Positions 43,770-54,200 of a DNA stretch of 64,000 nucleotides are shown one piece after another. Source of the DNA: Prorocentrum cordatum (Eukaryota > Sar > Dinophyceae > Prorocentrales > Prorocentraceae); NCBI GenBank assembly GCA_963575745.1, contig CAUYUJ010016285.1, positions 222,515 through 286,514 of the forward strand, given 5' to 3'. Every line of letters starts with the position of its first letter. The stretch's first letter is position 1. Under the pieces are notes generated by a model. It ran no database searches and was not told the origin of the DNA. It saw nothing but the letters and a program-made list of their open reading frames with translations. The position numbers were made by a program, and so were the translations under genes.

Positions 43770-44770
43770 ACCCGAAGGCCGCGTGAGAATTTGGGCCACG
43801 CGCCGAAGATTGATTTGCTACGGGCCCTGGGGATTTCGAGAGCCTCGGTGGCCGCGATCAAGGCGTGCCGATTCTTTTCTTGTGAGCATTGCGTGCGCGC
43901 GAGACGACCGCTGCCGGCCAAGCCGAGCATGTTACCGACGGTCGAGGAGTTCGACGCAGCCGTTGGCTTCGACACCTTCTCCGAGGAGGACGCCGACCAG
44001 GCGGAGTGGCAGTTCCTGGACATCCTGCGCAGGGCTAAGGGTTTCGATGGCAGTTTTTCGGAGCACCTGTCTAGCCGGGGTTGCCGTTTCGATTCGGCCG
44101 ACGAGGTGGCGGCGCGGCGCGTCGCCAAGGTGGATCGACAGTGTGATCTACGGCAATCGATGTGGAGTAGAGTCGTGCGGGCGAAGCATGTTGCAGCAAG
44201 AGTCAGAGGATGTCTTGATGGCCGCGGTGGAGACCGACCAGGCCAATGACTCGCTGAGCAGGGGGCCTGGTTTCGCACCGGCGCAGTGGGTGCTGGGAAG
44301 AGACATTCGCCTCCTGGCGGGCCTCGTGGACGACGGCGAAGTGGAGGGGATCGGCGCCGCCGCGGGAACATCGGCCACAGCGTGCGAATTTGCAAGGGGG
44401 GGTGCGCTACGACAGGCACCGTGAGAAGCTCGCGCGAAGGTGGCCAATGACGGCGCCATTAAGAGAGCGGAATTGAGACATATTCGACCAGCACGTGGAC
44501 CTCTCAACGTGGGCGACAGGTTATTTCACAATGACCAGTAGGGGCAGTGCAAGAAAACCGAGGGCGCCATCCAGTGGAGAGGCGTTGCGCGCGAGATTGG
44601 GCACGAAGGCGAGCATGCGATCTGGATAGTGCATCGTGGCGCCGCTATCGCATGCGCTCCCGAGCACCTTGCGAAGGCTTCATGCGAGGTGGTCAGGGCA
44701 TGGCTGGTGACGGCGCAGGAAGCGGACCTGATAGACGCCGCCGGCACGGCAGGAGGCAGTGGTTTCTTCG
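43770..44770 (+). pseudogene. copia integrase
   Basis: The frame at 42978-44249 ends with a zinc-binding remnant, ASVAAIKACRFFSCEHCVRA (CxxC near 43880), followed by VEEFDAAVGFDTFSEED, the start of the catalytic core with its first acidic residue. Then the next frames give GFAPAQWVLGRDIRLLAGL (near 44270) and RGVAREIGHEGEHAIWIVHR, AAIACAPEHLAKAS (44580-44680), the conserved C-terminal block of dinoflagellate copia integrases. Frame switches lie near 44180 and 44420. The enzyme would insert the cDNA. Confidence 0.72.
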
Positions 44771-45500
44771 ATTTACGACGGCGACCAGTGCCGCCCGAGT
44801 TCCGAGAAGATGGGGGGCATGTTCGACCAGAGCCAGCAGCGGCTCAGCCGCCGCCAGAGGTACCGCCACCAGAGGTGCCGCGCCTGGCCGAGAGAGATCA
44901 GCTTCTAAACCAATGGTGCGAGAGGGGCCAGCGGAGGAGATGGCGACGGAGGACCCTTGCCAGGGGCCGCCCTTAATGCCGCAGGGGCCGCCGCCGCCGC
45001 GAGAGCCGAAAGTCAGATCCGAGGGAGTTGCGCCAGGCGCGGATCAGTTTGACGATGCAGTGAACGCGTTTTTCAGGGGGGCTCTTCGAGAGGGGCCAAA
45101 ACGCGAGGAGCGGGCGGTTCCTGCTGGCGAAGTAAGGGGCACCGGCTTACGCGATTACCGCAGTCGGGCCGCTGGCGAACCGCCGCGCGCAGACGACGGC
45201 GCCATCGAATGGCAGAAAGAGAGTCGACCAGCAGAGGAAGCAGCTGAAGAGGAGGCGAAGAGCCATAAGTTGCTAGATGACGCCCCCTCGTCGATAAATC
45301 GAGGCTAGGCCTTCGAGGTCTACGAGGGCGAGGACTCGATGATGAACGATGCTTTCATGACCTACGACGTCAACTATTCTTTCTACGCCAAGCGCGACGT
45401 GTGTATGGAGGCTTTCGTCTTCGAGGTCGAACGGAACGAGTTCGAGCACTCCTTCGAGCCTGGGCCTACGGCTGCGAAGAAGGGGAGGAAAGAGCTACGC
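44771..45500 (+). pseudogene. copia integrase-RT linker
   Basis: A Pro- and Glu-rich stretch (PPPREPKVRSEGVAPGADQF, then acidic residues) with a stop near 45306, then MTYDVNYSFYAKRDVCMEAF. Low conservation is usual for this linker. Confidence 0.5.
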
Positions 45501-46690
45501 TTTAGAGGACTCGACGTGGCGGCGCGACAGTTATTCGCTGGTCTTGGCGGGCCAGACGAGAGGAATGGAAAGCATGGCAGGGCCTGGGCGCCCGTGAGAC
45601 ACTGGGCCTCGGAGAGAGCGAGCAGGTCTGGGAGACCGAGCGCGACCTGATCATGCCGGCCAAGTGGGTGCGGACCAACAGGGGCGAAGGAGTTCTTGAA
45701 GAAGGTTTCGGTGCGAAGTCGAGGATGGTGGTCCAAGATTTCAGGGGCAAGAGTCTTGGAGATTGCCGACGGGGTGCACTAGCGGCCTCAAAGCTGGCAG
45801 AAGCAATGGCGTTGCTGGCGATTGCTAGCAAGGGCATGGTCATGAACTGTGGAGACATCAAGAACGCCCACTTCTCGGGCCGAGGACAGGGCGCGAAATC
45901 TACATCAGCCGGCCGACAGGCGGCTTGAAGGAACTCCATCCAAGACAGTTTCAAACGGCCAAGGAGTCGATGCATGGATTTGCAGAGGCCGCCCGTTTGT
46001 ACTGGTTAGCCTTTTGTAAAATATTGGAGAAGGACGGATGGGTGCAGTCTGTGTTGGAGCCAGCTCTTGTTCTGTTGAGCGACAAGGCTGGGGTTTGGTG
46101 AGAATTCTATGCGCGCGTGACCTTCTGGCTGGAGTTCAAAAGAGATAGACATGGCCTAAGCAGACAAGACAGAAGCTGAATTTCTCGAAGTGGCCCAGGA
46201 CTTCGCCTGTCGCGGACGTGAGATACAACGGTTACCTAGCGGCGACGTGGGAGTGATGATGAAGGGCTATTCTGTTAGAGTGAAGACGGTTCTGGCTCCC
46301 AAGGACCGGAAGAAGGACCTGGCCAGCTCGGTCGCCGACGACGAAGTCACGCGGCCACGGAAGGCCACGGGAGAGAGATCTTGGTTATCCTTGCCTTTCA
46401 GCAGGACAAGCCCTGAGGGCTATGGTTGCTCCGCGTGTCGCCGACCTAGTGAAGATTGACGAGGCCATCAGCGACTGCGAGAGAGGCGCTGGCTGCATGC
46501 AGAAGTTCCCGAAGGGCCTTGACCTAGAGCGTGCTGCGGTTTTGATATGATATGCGAATTTTGGACATGCCAACGGTAACCCCGAGAGCGACGAGATCGC
46601 CGCGCACGAGAGCATCGGATGATATTGTCTGTTCGTCTCTGACCATGACGTGCTCACCGGGAAGCTTGTAAAGGCAGCCATGATGGACGC
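45500..46690 (+). pseudogene. copia reverse transcriptase
   Basis: IMPAKWVRTNRGEG (near 45650), KSRMVVQDFRGKSLGD, AASKLAEAMALLAIAS and NCGDIKNAHFSG (motif A Asp near 45854) follow copia RT. After a frameshift (45870-45895) EIYISRPTGGLKELHP and KESMHGFAEAARLYWLAF continue. The motif C region should read like LCAHVDDLLAG. Here 46108-46135 gives LCAR then LLAG with the VDD codons collapsed, so the catalytic pair is lost. The remainder to 46690 is colinear with loss of some blocks. Confidence 0.78.
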
Positions 46691-47180
46691 CGGCTCGAAG
46701 TCGACGCAGAGAGTTTGCAGGAGTACCCTGGCAGCGGAGGCGTCGCACTCGGCAGATTCCTTGGATGCAGGTGAGTGGTCATGTGTTTTACTTGAGGAGG
46801 TGCAGAACGCGAAGATTTATTGACCTCAAGCGTTGGCAGGACATCGTAGCGAGGAGGAGCAGAGTTTCTTGGCGGATACGAAGTCAGTGCGCGACGACCT
46901 CACGAAGGAGGGCCCAGGCTTAAGTCGAGACAAGCGGATGGCGATTGAAGGAGCTTGGCTCAAGGAGGCTTTGGGGCAGCCGAACACCGCATTACGATGG
47001 GTGGATGGTGTGCAGAATCTGGCGGATATCCTGACGGAGGAAGGAGCGGATCTTGAGCATGACTGGCACTCCATGAGGGCCTGCATGATCACGATCCAGC
47101 AGGGCCAAGCCGCGGTGAAGATCGATGAGAAGAAACGTTCCCAGCGAGCTGCGAAGAAGGCTAGCGCCAAGCCCGAGTGA
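46690..47180 (+). pseudogene. copia RNase H
   Basis: CRSTLAAEASHSADSL at 46716-46760 carries the conserved Glu. SFLADTKSVRDDLTKEG and LSRDKRMAIEGAWLKEALGQ follow in the frame at 46833-47180, then LRWVDGVQNLADILTEEGAD and a basic C-terminus (KIDEKKRSQRAAKKASAK). These are signature strings of dinoflagellate copia RNase H. The final 115 codons are open to the natural stop. Confidence 0.85.
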
Positions 47181-47228
47181 GAATAAGCTCGTCGTGTCCG
47201 ACAGGCTCTCGTGGCCGCTGGAGTTCGA

Positions 47229-47249
47229 GAGAGAGAGAGAGAGAGGGAG

Positions 47250-47287
<38 letters not shown>

Positions 47288-47312
47288 AGAGAGATGGAAG
47301 AAGCTGATGGGT
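47229..47312 (+). repeat. (GA)n purine tract before the 3' LTR
   Basis: About 80 bp of nearly pure A and G ending some 27 bp upstream of the LTR. It may be an expanded polypurine tract, but the distance is longer than usual. Confidence 0.7.
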
Positions 47313-47338
47313 CAGAGGCTACAGTAGAAAATCATGGG

Positions 47339-47600
47339 TCTGATATTCCGTAGAATTGGACCCGTGGAGCTCTATGGGGCCCGCCTGCTGGCCCTCTGCG
47401 CCCTCTACCGCGTCTACTTCCTCTCCTGAATATCCCTGCCTCTGTCGCCTCGCCCGCTGCCCGACGCCGTCTCGGCCCGCAGGCTGGCCTTTAGAGTTTA
47501 TTGTATTGGGAGCTGGACCCTCCAGCAGCCAGCTCTGGCCCGCGCGTCGTCGTGGATGTGGTAGACATTTTTTTCTGAATCGGTCCAATACGCTTTCAGA
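47339..47600 (+). repeat. copia 3' LTR
   Basis: 262 bp, TCTGATATTCC ... CCAATACGCTTTCAGA, paired with the 5' LTR. CCAAG follows directly. Confidence 0.88.
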
Positions 47601-47605
47601 CCAAG

Positions 47606-47729
47606 CAGTGCCAAGCACCGCCCAGCGATGCGCTTATGCCATCGGGAGCTTTCCCCCAGTGGGGGTGGCGCTGGGTTCATTTTTCCCTGAAAATGGGCTG
47701 GGGCCCAGGGTTCGGATGTTTCGAGCGTC
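47606..47729. other. Unassigned 3' flank of the copia element
   Basis: A short remnant of the CCAAGCAATG array, then sequence without a recognisable feature. Confidence 0.5.
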
Positions 47730-48125
47730 GTTTTCCAGGGATCGGGGCCCTGGGAGCGTGAGTCCTGTGGTTTTCGCGCTGGGAACGCGACTCCAGCGTA
47801 ATTCATGAGGGATCTTGGCACTGGGAACGAATGTAATTTACTGAGGGTCGTGACCCTGGGAGCGTGCATCCGTTGTATTTACGTAGGATCTTGGCCCTGG
47901 GAACGCGAATCCAGGATCATTCACGAGGGGTCTTGGCATTGGGAGCGCGAAATCCGCGTGATTTTTCGGGAGGCCGTGGCTCTGGGAGCGTGCGCCCAGC
48001 ATAAATTACAAGGGATTGTTGCCTTGGGAGCGCGAGCCTGGCGTAAATTACGAGGGGTCGCGGCCTTGGGCGCGCGGACGTAGTGTAATTTAGAAGGATT
48101 CGCGGCTGCGGGTCCAGCGCGTGAT
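47730..48125 (+). repeat. ~42-bp satellite, cluster 4
   Basis: Eight to nine units with GATCTTGGCACTGGGAACGC- or GGTCGTGACCCTGGGAGCG-type cores. The array ends with GGGTCCAGCGCGTGATTTTC plus a G run, the same terminal spacer as cluster 3. Confidence 0.88.
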
Positions 48126-48189
48126 TTTCAGGAGATGGCGGGGGAGCCGAGTGGAGAGGAATTTTCGCGTGGTGTTGGGCCTCAGGGCC

Positions 48190-48500
48190 CCCCCCCGGGC
48201 GGGAGTTTTCCAGTGGTGGAGGGCCTCAGGAGGCTTCCCCGAGCAGGAGTTTTCGCGTTGTGTCGGGCCTCCAGGGATTCCCACTCCCGGGCGGAAGTGT
48301 TCGTGTGGTGCCGGGCCTCTGGGGGCTTCCCTTCCCGCGCGGGGTTTTCATGAGGTGTAAGGCCTCTGGGAAATTTTCGCGCGGTGTCGGGCCTCCAGGG
48401 CCCCCCCCCTCCCGGGCGGGAGTTGTCCAGGGTGGAAATTTTGCGCGGATGGGGGGGCGGGCTTCCAGAGGCGTCCCGGGGCAGGAGTTTTCGTGTGGTG
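48190..48500 (+). repeat. ~47-bp tandem repeat
   Basis: GGGCGGGAGTTTTCGTGTGG followed by TGTCGGGCCTCAGGG recurs six to seven times. Anchor spacings are about 44, 49, 46, 29 and 49 bp. Confidence 0.8.
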
Positions 48501-48504
48501 TTTG

Positions 48505-48840
48505 GCCTGGGAGGTCGAGCGGCGTCGGGGGCCGCGTGCATCCATTTCGGACCTCGCTGCCCAAGGAGGTTGCGAACTGCGCGACCGCCACCACCTTCGT
48601 GGGCTCCTGGGCGGTCCAGCGGAGTCGGGGGCCTCGCGGACCCACTTAGGCCCTCGCCGCTTTCTGGGTGGCTGCGAACTGCGCGCCTGTTACCACTTTG
48701 GTAGGCTCCTGGGAGGCACGGCGGAGGTAAAGGTCACGCAGATTCATTTGAGACCTCGCGGCTCCCTCGGATGGCTGCGAACTTCGCCATTTTCGTCACT
48801 TATGTTGGTTCCTGGGAGGCGTGGCGGAGGTGAGGGCAGT
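48505..48840 (+). repeat. ~103-bp tandem repeat, three units
   Basis: CTCCTGGGCGGTCCAGCGGA at 48603 matches CTCCTGGGAGGCACGGCGGA at 48706 and TTCCTGGGAGGCGTGGCGGA near 48808. Each is followed by a GACCTCGC..C block and GGCTGCGAACT.CGC. Confidence 0.85.
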
Positions 48841-48939
48841 GCAGATCGCGCATATCTGGCGATTTGTTCGTTTGTATGAAACGTTCATACAGATATTTGC
48901 CTCTCGAAGGGGTTGGGCACGTCTCGGGTAATTCTTTGT

Positions 48940-49085
48940 TTTGTCTTGGGACCCTCATGAGGCCCCTTGTGGACCCTCTTGGGCCGTCTCGGGAGCCTCT
49001 TGGGCCATCTTGAGGCCGTCTTGGGCTGTTTTTGGAGCGCTCTTGGGCCGTCTCGAGGCCCATGGAGCTACTTTTTGGGAGCTCC
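48940..49085 (+). repeat. CTTGGG-family repeat, fourth locus
   Basis: CCTCTTGGGCCGTCTCGGGAGCC and similar motifs over about 130 bp. Downstream sequence to 49210 resembles 25250-25330. Confidence 0.65.
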
Positions 49086-50054
49086 CTGGCAACTTGGGGT
49101 CCCGAATCCCACGCCGGGGAGTTCCGGCATCTCTGAACCGACCTTGCTGGGACCTGGGCGGGGCCGCCCCGCGCCCGCGCGAAGTCGTAACTCCACAAGC
49201 CCTCTGCGCCCATTGCTGGAGATCCTGGCACGTCTTCGTTGGGCTGGCGAAGCTGCTGCCCTTGCTCGCCCATCCTCCTCCCTCCCTCCTCCTTCCATCC
49301 TCCCTCCCTCCTCCCTCCTTATCCGTACCCCCCTTTGGCCCTCAAGCTCTCGCTTCCAGCGGTGCCCGCGCTCCCGCCCGCAGCCCTCCCCGCGAGGAGA
49401 TTCGAGAAGGGGATCGACTACCGAACTTATTCACTGAGTGTCAAGGAATATTTTCACAGGCGAGCGAGTTCAAACATCGTGAAACGGCCCTCTATGCTGC
49501 CGAATAAAATTAAAAAATGCTTCTTCTCCGCCGAATCCGCGATTTTGTCGTGGAGTCCGAAGGAGACCTCAATTTCGGGTTACATGTCAATTCTGTAGTC
49601 GATCCCCTACCTCGAGAGATGGCGGCGCCGGACGGCACGTCCGCCCACGCGACGGCGGTCGACAGCGCGCGCGAAGTCGCGACCCTGGACGGGGAGCTCG
49701 GGCAGCTGCTGGTCTCTGGCGCCTCCTCTCGAAGGAGAAAAAACGCAACAGACATGAACTTTGGCGCTCCGCGCGGATCTCTTGGATCCGCGCTGGGCCC
49801 CAGGCGGCGCCTCCGGCGCCGCCCCTGGCGCGCTCCGCGCGCCAGGGAGGGGGGTCCAGCGCAGATCCAAGAACTACGCGCGGAGCGCCAGAAGCTCCTT
49901 CGGCCGCGTCCCTTCTCCCTCCTTCTCCCGCCTGGTGGCGCACTCCGCTCCCACGGGACCCCCGTTCCTGCCCCTGATCGCCGGCGCAGGAACACCCTCT
50001 GGGCTGCCTGGCCGCCGACGCCCAAGAAAGCCTGTGCAGTTCTCCCCGCCCGGA
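49086..50054. other. Unassigned GC-rich segment
   Basis: It contains CTCCCTCCTCCTT simple sequence near 49270-49320. Long frames on both strands (for example 49517-50713) are Arg/Ala/Gly-rich and run into a GGA array. I recognise no domain. Confidence 0.4.
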
Positions 50055-50260
50055 GGAGGAGGGGGGGGAGGAGGAGGGGGAGGAGGGGAGGAGGAGGAGG
50101 AGGAGGAGGAGGAGGAGGAGGAGTAGGAGGAGGAGGAGGAGGAGGGAGGAGGGAGGAGGAGGAGGAGGAGGAGGAGGAGGAGGGAGGGGGGGGGAGGAGG
50201 ACGAGGAGGAGGGAGGAGGAGGAGGAGGAGGAGGAGGAGGAGGAGGAGGAGGAGGAAGTC
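50055..50260 (+). repeat. (GGA)n array
   Basis: GAGGAGG triplets with GGGGGG interruptions. Confidence 0.95.
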
Positions 50261-50834
50261 TGTGCAGTTCTCTCTCCTTCGATCCTCGCCCGCCTCGGGC
50301 CGCTCCGAGCCGGCCTCGGGCAGCTCCTCGCCCGCGGGGGGCCCCGCGGCCGCGGGCGCCGCCGCCCGCGGAGGCGCTGCCGAGGGGGACCTCGCGGCCG
50401 CCTTCTGCGGCAGGCACGGGCTCGGCCGCGAGGCCCGGGAGGAGCTGCCCGCCCCTCGAGTCAAGTCGGGCATGTCCCTCCACAGGAGGACAACTCCCAA
50501 ATCGTGAAGAGCATAGCCTGGGGGCGACTTGTCGATCCCTCGCTGTGCGTACTTGTGGGACCAGCTTTAGCTGCCTCTGTTCGAGATCCGCCTGTAGGAG
50601 GACATGCCCAACCCAACCCTCGAGATCCTGGCGGTTTCGTTTTTTCGATTTTCGAGCCGGGCGCGTTCGCTCGATTTCGGCCCACGGGACCCGCGCAGAT
50701 CGATGCGGCTTGAGAACTGATGCAGAAAGATGGTCCTAACAGCGAAGACTGATAGGTTTCTGGTGGGCTCAAAGGGCAGCATCTCCACTTCCCAGTGGGG
50801 TCTGGGCGGGATCCGGACAAAACCGGACAAAAGT
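50261..50834. other. Unassigned segment
   Basis: GC-rich with no known motif. GTCGATCCCTCGCTGTG (near 50531) resembles GTCGACCCCTCGCTCG at 62874 and GTCGATCCCCTACCTCG at 49599, so part may belong to a dispersed family. Confidence 0.35.
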
Positions 50835-50892
50835 GCAGCTCCAGGAATCCTTAGGCATCCTTAGGGATTCTGAGGAATCCTTAGGAATGCAT
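50835..50892 (+). repeat. GGAATCCTTAGG repeats, left edge
   Basis: Four to five imperfect units. The same motif reappears at 52548-52720 beyond the 73-bp repeats and the (GAGGCT)n array. Confidence 0.8.
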
Positions 50893-50904
50893 TCCCATAA
50901 CACA

Positions 50905-51148
50905 ATTCCCAGGCCACATGTTGAATGCCCGGAGCCAACTGTAGGCCACTTCGTGATCTTCGTGTTCCCAGAACACCATTCCCAGGCCACATTTTGAATG
51001 CCCGGAGCCAACTGTAGGCCACTTCGTGTTCTTCGTGTTCCCGGAACACCATTCCTGTACCATATTTTGATTGCCCAGAGCCAAATGTGCGCCACTTCGT
51101 GATCTTCGTGCTCCCAGAACACCAATCCTGTGCTATATTTTGAATGCC
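50905..51148 (-). repeat. 73-bp tandem repeat
   Basis: GAATGCCCGGAGCCAACTGT-type anchors lie near 50921, 50994, 51067 and 51140. Each unit includes GGCCACTTCGTGATCTTCGT and GTTCCCAGAACACCATTCC. Confidence 0.85.
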
Positions 51149-51149
51149 C

Positions 51150-52547
51150 GAGCTGAGGCAGGCTGAGGCCGAGGCAGGCTGAGGCCGAGGCAGGCTGAGG
51201 CTGAGGCTGAGGCAAGCCGAGGCAGGCTGAGGCTGAGGCTGAGGCAGGCTGAGGCTGAGGCAGGCTGAGGCTGAGGCTGACGCAGGCTGAGGCCGAGGCA
51301 GGCTGAAGTTGAGGCTGAGGCAGGCTGAGGCTGAGGCAGGCTGAGACTGAGGCTGAGGCAGGGCTGAGGCTGAGGCTGATGCAGGCTGAGGCTGAGAGGC
51401 TGAGGCTGAGGCTGAGCAGGCAGGCTGAGGCTGAGGCCGAGGTAGGCTGAGGCTGAGGCTGAGGCGAGGCTGAGGCTGAGGCTGAGGCAAGGCTGAGGCT
51501 GAGGCAGGCTGAGGCTGAGGCTGAGGCTGAGGCTGAGGCTGAGGCTGAGGCTGAGGCTGAGGCAGGCTGAGGCTGAGGCTGAGGCAGGCTGAGGCTGAGG
51601 CTGAGGCCGAGGCAGGCTGAGGCCGAGGCCGAGGCAAGCCGAGGCAGGCTGAGGCTGAGGCTGAGGCTGAGGCTGAGGCAGGCTGAGGCTGAGACAGGCT
51701 GAGGCTGAGGCTGAGGCAGGCTGAGGCTGAGGCAGGCTGAGGCTGAGGCCGAGGCAGGCTCAGGAGGCTGAGGCAGGCTGAGGCGGAGGCAGGCTGAGAC
51801 TGAGGCTGAGGCAGGCTGAGGCTGAGGCTGAGGCTGATGCAGGCTGAGGCTGAGAGGCTGACGCTGAGGCTGAGGCAGGCTGAGGCTGAGGCTGGGGCCG
51901 AGGCAGGCTGAGGCTGAGGCTGAGGCAAGCCGAGGCAGGCTGAGGCTGAGGCTGAAGCTGATGCAGGCTGAGGCTGAGGCTGAGGCAGTGGCTGAGGCTG
52001 AGGCAGTCTGCGGCTGAGGCAGGCTGAGGCTGAGGTTGATGCAGGCTGAGGCTGAGGCAGGCTGAGGCTGAGGCTGAGGCAGGCTGAGGCTGAGGCTGAG
52101 GCTGATGCAGGCTGAGGCTGAGAGGCTGAGGCTGAGGCTGAAGCTGAGGCAGGTTGAGGCTGAGGCAGTGGCTGTGGCTGAGGCAGGCTGAGGCTGAGGC
52201 TGAGGCCGAGGCAGGCTGAGGCTGAGGCTGAGGCAAGCCGAGGCAGGCTGAGGCTGAGGCTGAAGCTGAGGCAGGCTGAGGCTAAGGCTGAGGCTGTAGC
52301 TGAGGCTGAGGCAGGCTGAGGCTGATGCAGGCTGAGGCTGAGGCTGATGCAGGCTGAGGCTGAGGCAGGCTGGGGCTGTGGCTGAGGCAGGCTGAGGCTG
52401 AGGCCGAGGCAAGCCGAGGCAAGCCGAGGCAGGCTGAGGCTGAGGCTGAGGCTGATGCTGAGGCAGGCTGAGGCTGAGGCTGAGACTGAGGCTGAGGCTG
52501 AGGCAGGCTGAGGCTGAGGCAGGCTGAGGCTGAGGCCGAGGCAGGCG
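51150..52547 (+). repeat. (GAGGCT)n-based minisatellite, ~1.4 kb
   Basis: Hexamer GAGGCT and variants GAGGCA and GAGGCC in mixed order, giving 12-18-bp higher units such as GAGGCTGAGGCAGGCT. Long antisense frames reading PQPQPASASA are compositional. Confidence 0.97.
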
Positions 52548-52720
52548 AATCCTTCGGAATCCTTAGGACTCCCTAGGAATCCTTAGGATTCCCTAGGACC
52601 CCCTAGGAATCAGGATTCCTAAGGATTCCTAAGGTTTCCCAAGGACTCCCATGGATTCCTAAGGATGCCTAAGGATGCCTTAGGATTCCCTAGGAATCCT
52701 TAGGATTCCATTGGATCCTA
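52548..52720 (+). repeat. GGAATCCTTAGGA repeats, right edge
   Basis: About twelve to fourteen units of AATCCTTAGGATTCCCTAGG type, partly self-complementary through CCTAGG and CCTTAGG. Confidence 0.85.
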
Positions 52721-53499
52721 AGGCCGTTGCCACTGCGACTGTCACTGCGAATGCGACTGCGACTGCGAGAACACCAGAATTCTACAACTGGATTCTCACC
52801 TGAATCTTCAGGGAATGCTTCCAGATATGCTTATACACATCGCTGTTAGGTTGCTTTGCCGGGATTTTTTTTTGCGATGTTGGAGTATTTCTGCAACGTC
52901 GGATCTCAGGGTTTCGAGACAGACATCTATTGCTCGTGAGAGTGACCTGTCGCCGGGGTGACCTCTGGTGCGGGCCCACCAGGGTCCCCCGATCGCCGAA
53001 TGCGATTCGATGGTTGCGAATGCGCTCGTGTTCAGCCCCCCCGCTGCTCCCCAGAAAGCCGTGCACCCAAGGCCACTCTTTACCTGGGGGCACTCTTGCG
53101 TGTAGCCGAAAACATAAACATGGGTACGATGCCGAACAGCAAGTGTTGGCCAGAGCTGACAGCGGCCACGTGTTGTGCAGGCGCGTGCTCGTCGCAAGTG
53201 GCCAACGTCCGCGCTGACACCGGCAGCGAGTCCTGCTCAAACTGGGCAGGAACCGCTGCCGGACTTCGTGCCCATTCTTTCCGTATCTCCGACGGACCCC
53301 CCCCTGATCAGGAGTAAGAAATTTGCCCCTGGACCTCTTCCGGGGTGCGTTCTTATCAGAACAGTTCGAGGCGGATCCAGCCTGGCTACGAGGGCGCCCC
53401 AGGACGATCACCGACAAATTCAGAAAGGGAATCTCGAAGCTCGAACAGATGGTCTTCGTACCCATCTTCTCTCCGTACCCATCTCGAACGTGCCGAGAG
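52720..53499. other. Unassigned segment with a short CTGCGACTG repeat
   Basis: 52725-52770 repeats GCGACTG or a variant five times. The rest has no known feature. A 242-codon minus-strand frame (52782-53510) is open but shows no domain and is Arg/Ser/Cys-rich, so I leave it uncalled. Confidence 0.4.
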
Positions 53500-53644
53500 G
53501 AGCTGTTCACCTTTATGCGCGACCCCCCAAAGGTCTCGACTCCTTCCTGGGGACCGGCTCTTCATCTTGGGTCGCTTTCTGACGGCCCTGGGGCCTGCAT
53601 AGGGCTCCCAGAGGTCGCAAACGGCCGAAAACCGCCCGACGTGA
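53500..53644 (+). repeat. Dispersed ~140-bp repeat, + copy
   Basis: CGGCTCTTCATCTTGGGTCG and TTTCTGACGGCCCTGGGGCC match the reverse complement of 62935-63065 over about 140 bp with moderate divergence. Confidence 0.75.
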
Positions 53645-53905
53645 TTTTTCGCCCCCAGGGGCCGAAAACGGTCAAAAGACTCCCATCGTGTTTTGTTCGC
53701 CCCCAGGAGTCGAAAACGGCCAAAGCCGCCCGTTGCGATTTTTCCGCCCCCAGGGGCCGAACAGTGCCAAAAACCTCCCGCCGTGATCTTTCGCCCGCCC
53801 CCGCGGGCCGAAGCGTGCCACCAGCATCCCGTCGTGATCTCTTCGCCCTCGGAAGCCGACAACGGCCATGCACCGTTCGCCGTGATTTTTCCGCGACCGT
53901 GCCGA
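53645..53905 (+). repeat. 48-bp tandem repeat (16 aa), about six units
   Basis: GCCCCCAGG-type anchors at 53651, 53699, 53746, 53797 and 53845. Units read CCCCAGGGGCCGAAAACGG then a C-rich stretch and CGTGATTTTT. Most spacings are 47-51 bp. Confidence 0.85.
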
Positions 53906-54200
53906 GAGGAGCTGCTCGCCCTGATGCGCTCGCACGCCGGCGCCGCGGCCGCCGCGGCGACGCCCCGGCGCGGCGCGGGGCCCGCGAGCCCCGGTTGCCT
54001 CCCGTGCGCCGGCGGCGTGCTGCGGTCCCTGGGGGCGCTGTGCTCTCCGGCGCAGCGGCGCGGCGAGCCCGCGCAGGGGCCCGAGGTCCTCCTCCTCCTC
54101 CTCCTCCTCCTCCTCCTCCTCCTCCTCCTCCATCTCCTCCTCCTCCTCCTCCTCCTCCGCCTCCTCCCCCTCCGCCTCCTCCTCTTCCTCCTTCCGTAGC
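53906..54200. repeat. GC-rich segment and (TCC)n array
   Basis: 53906-54085 is Ala/Arg-coding GC-rich DNA with no known domain. 54086-54195 is TCC/CTC triplets. Confidence 0.75.

Larger units (their letters stand above)
38998..47600 (+). mobile_element. Ty1/copia LTR retrotransposon, old and inactivated
   Basis: Two direct repeats of 265 and 262 bp (38998-39262 and 47339-47600) flank 8.1 kb with the copia order gag, integrase, RT, RNase H. The LTRs are roughly 80 percent identical by eye and each begins TCTGA and ends TCAGA. Direct CCAAG copies at 38993-38997 and 47601-47605 fit a 5-bp target duplication, although the host array also contains CCAAG. A primer-binding site follows the 5' LTR. 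Multiple frameshifts and loss of the RT catalytic motif show the copy is dead. The INT-before-RT order and RNase H wording place it in Ty1/copia, not Ty3. Confidence 0.88.

Noticed and set aside
38998-47600. Ty3/gypsy-type element or retroviral-like env
   Set aside because: Integrase precedes RT, RT and RNase H wording is copia, and nothing resembling env follows RNase H.
50769-52412. 547-residue antisense frame rich in PQPQPASASA
   Set aside because: It is the complement of the (GAGGCT)n array. The hexamer gives open frames, and interrupting variants do not preserve any protein pattern.
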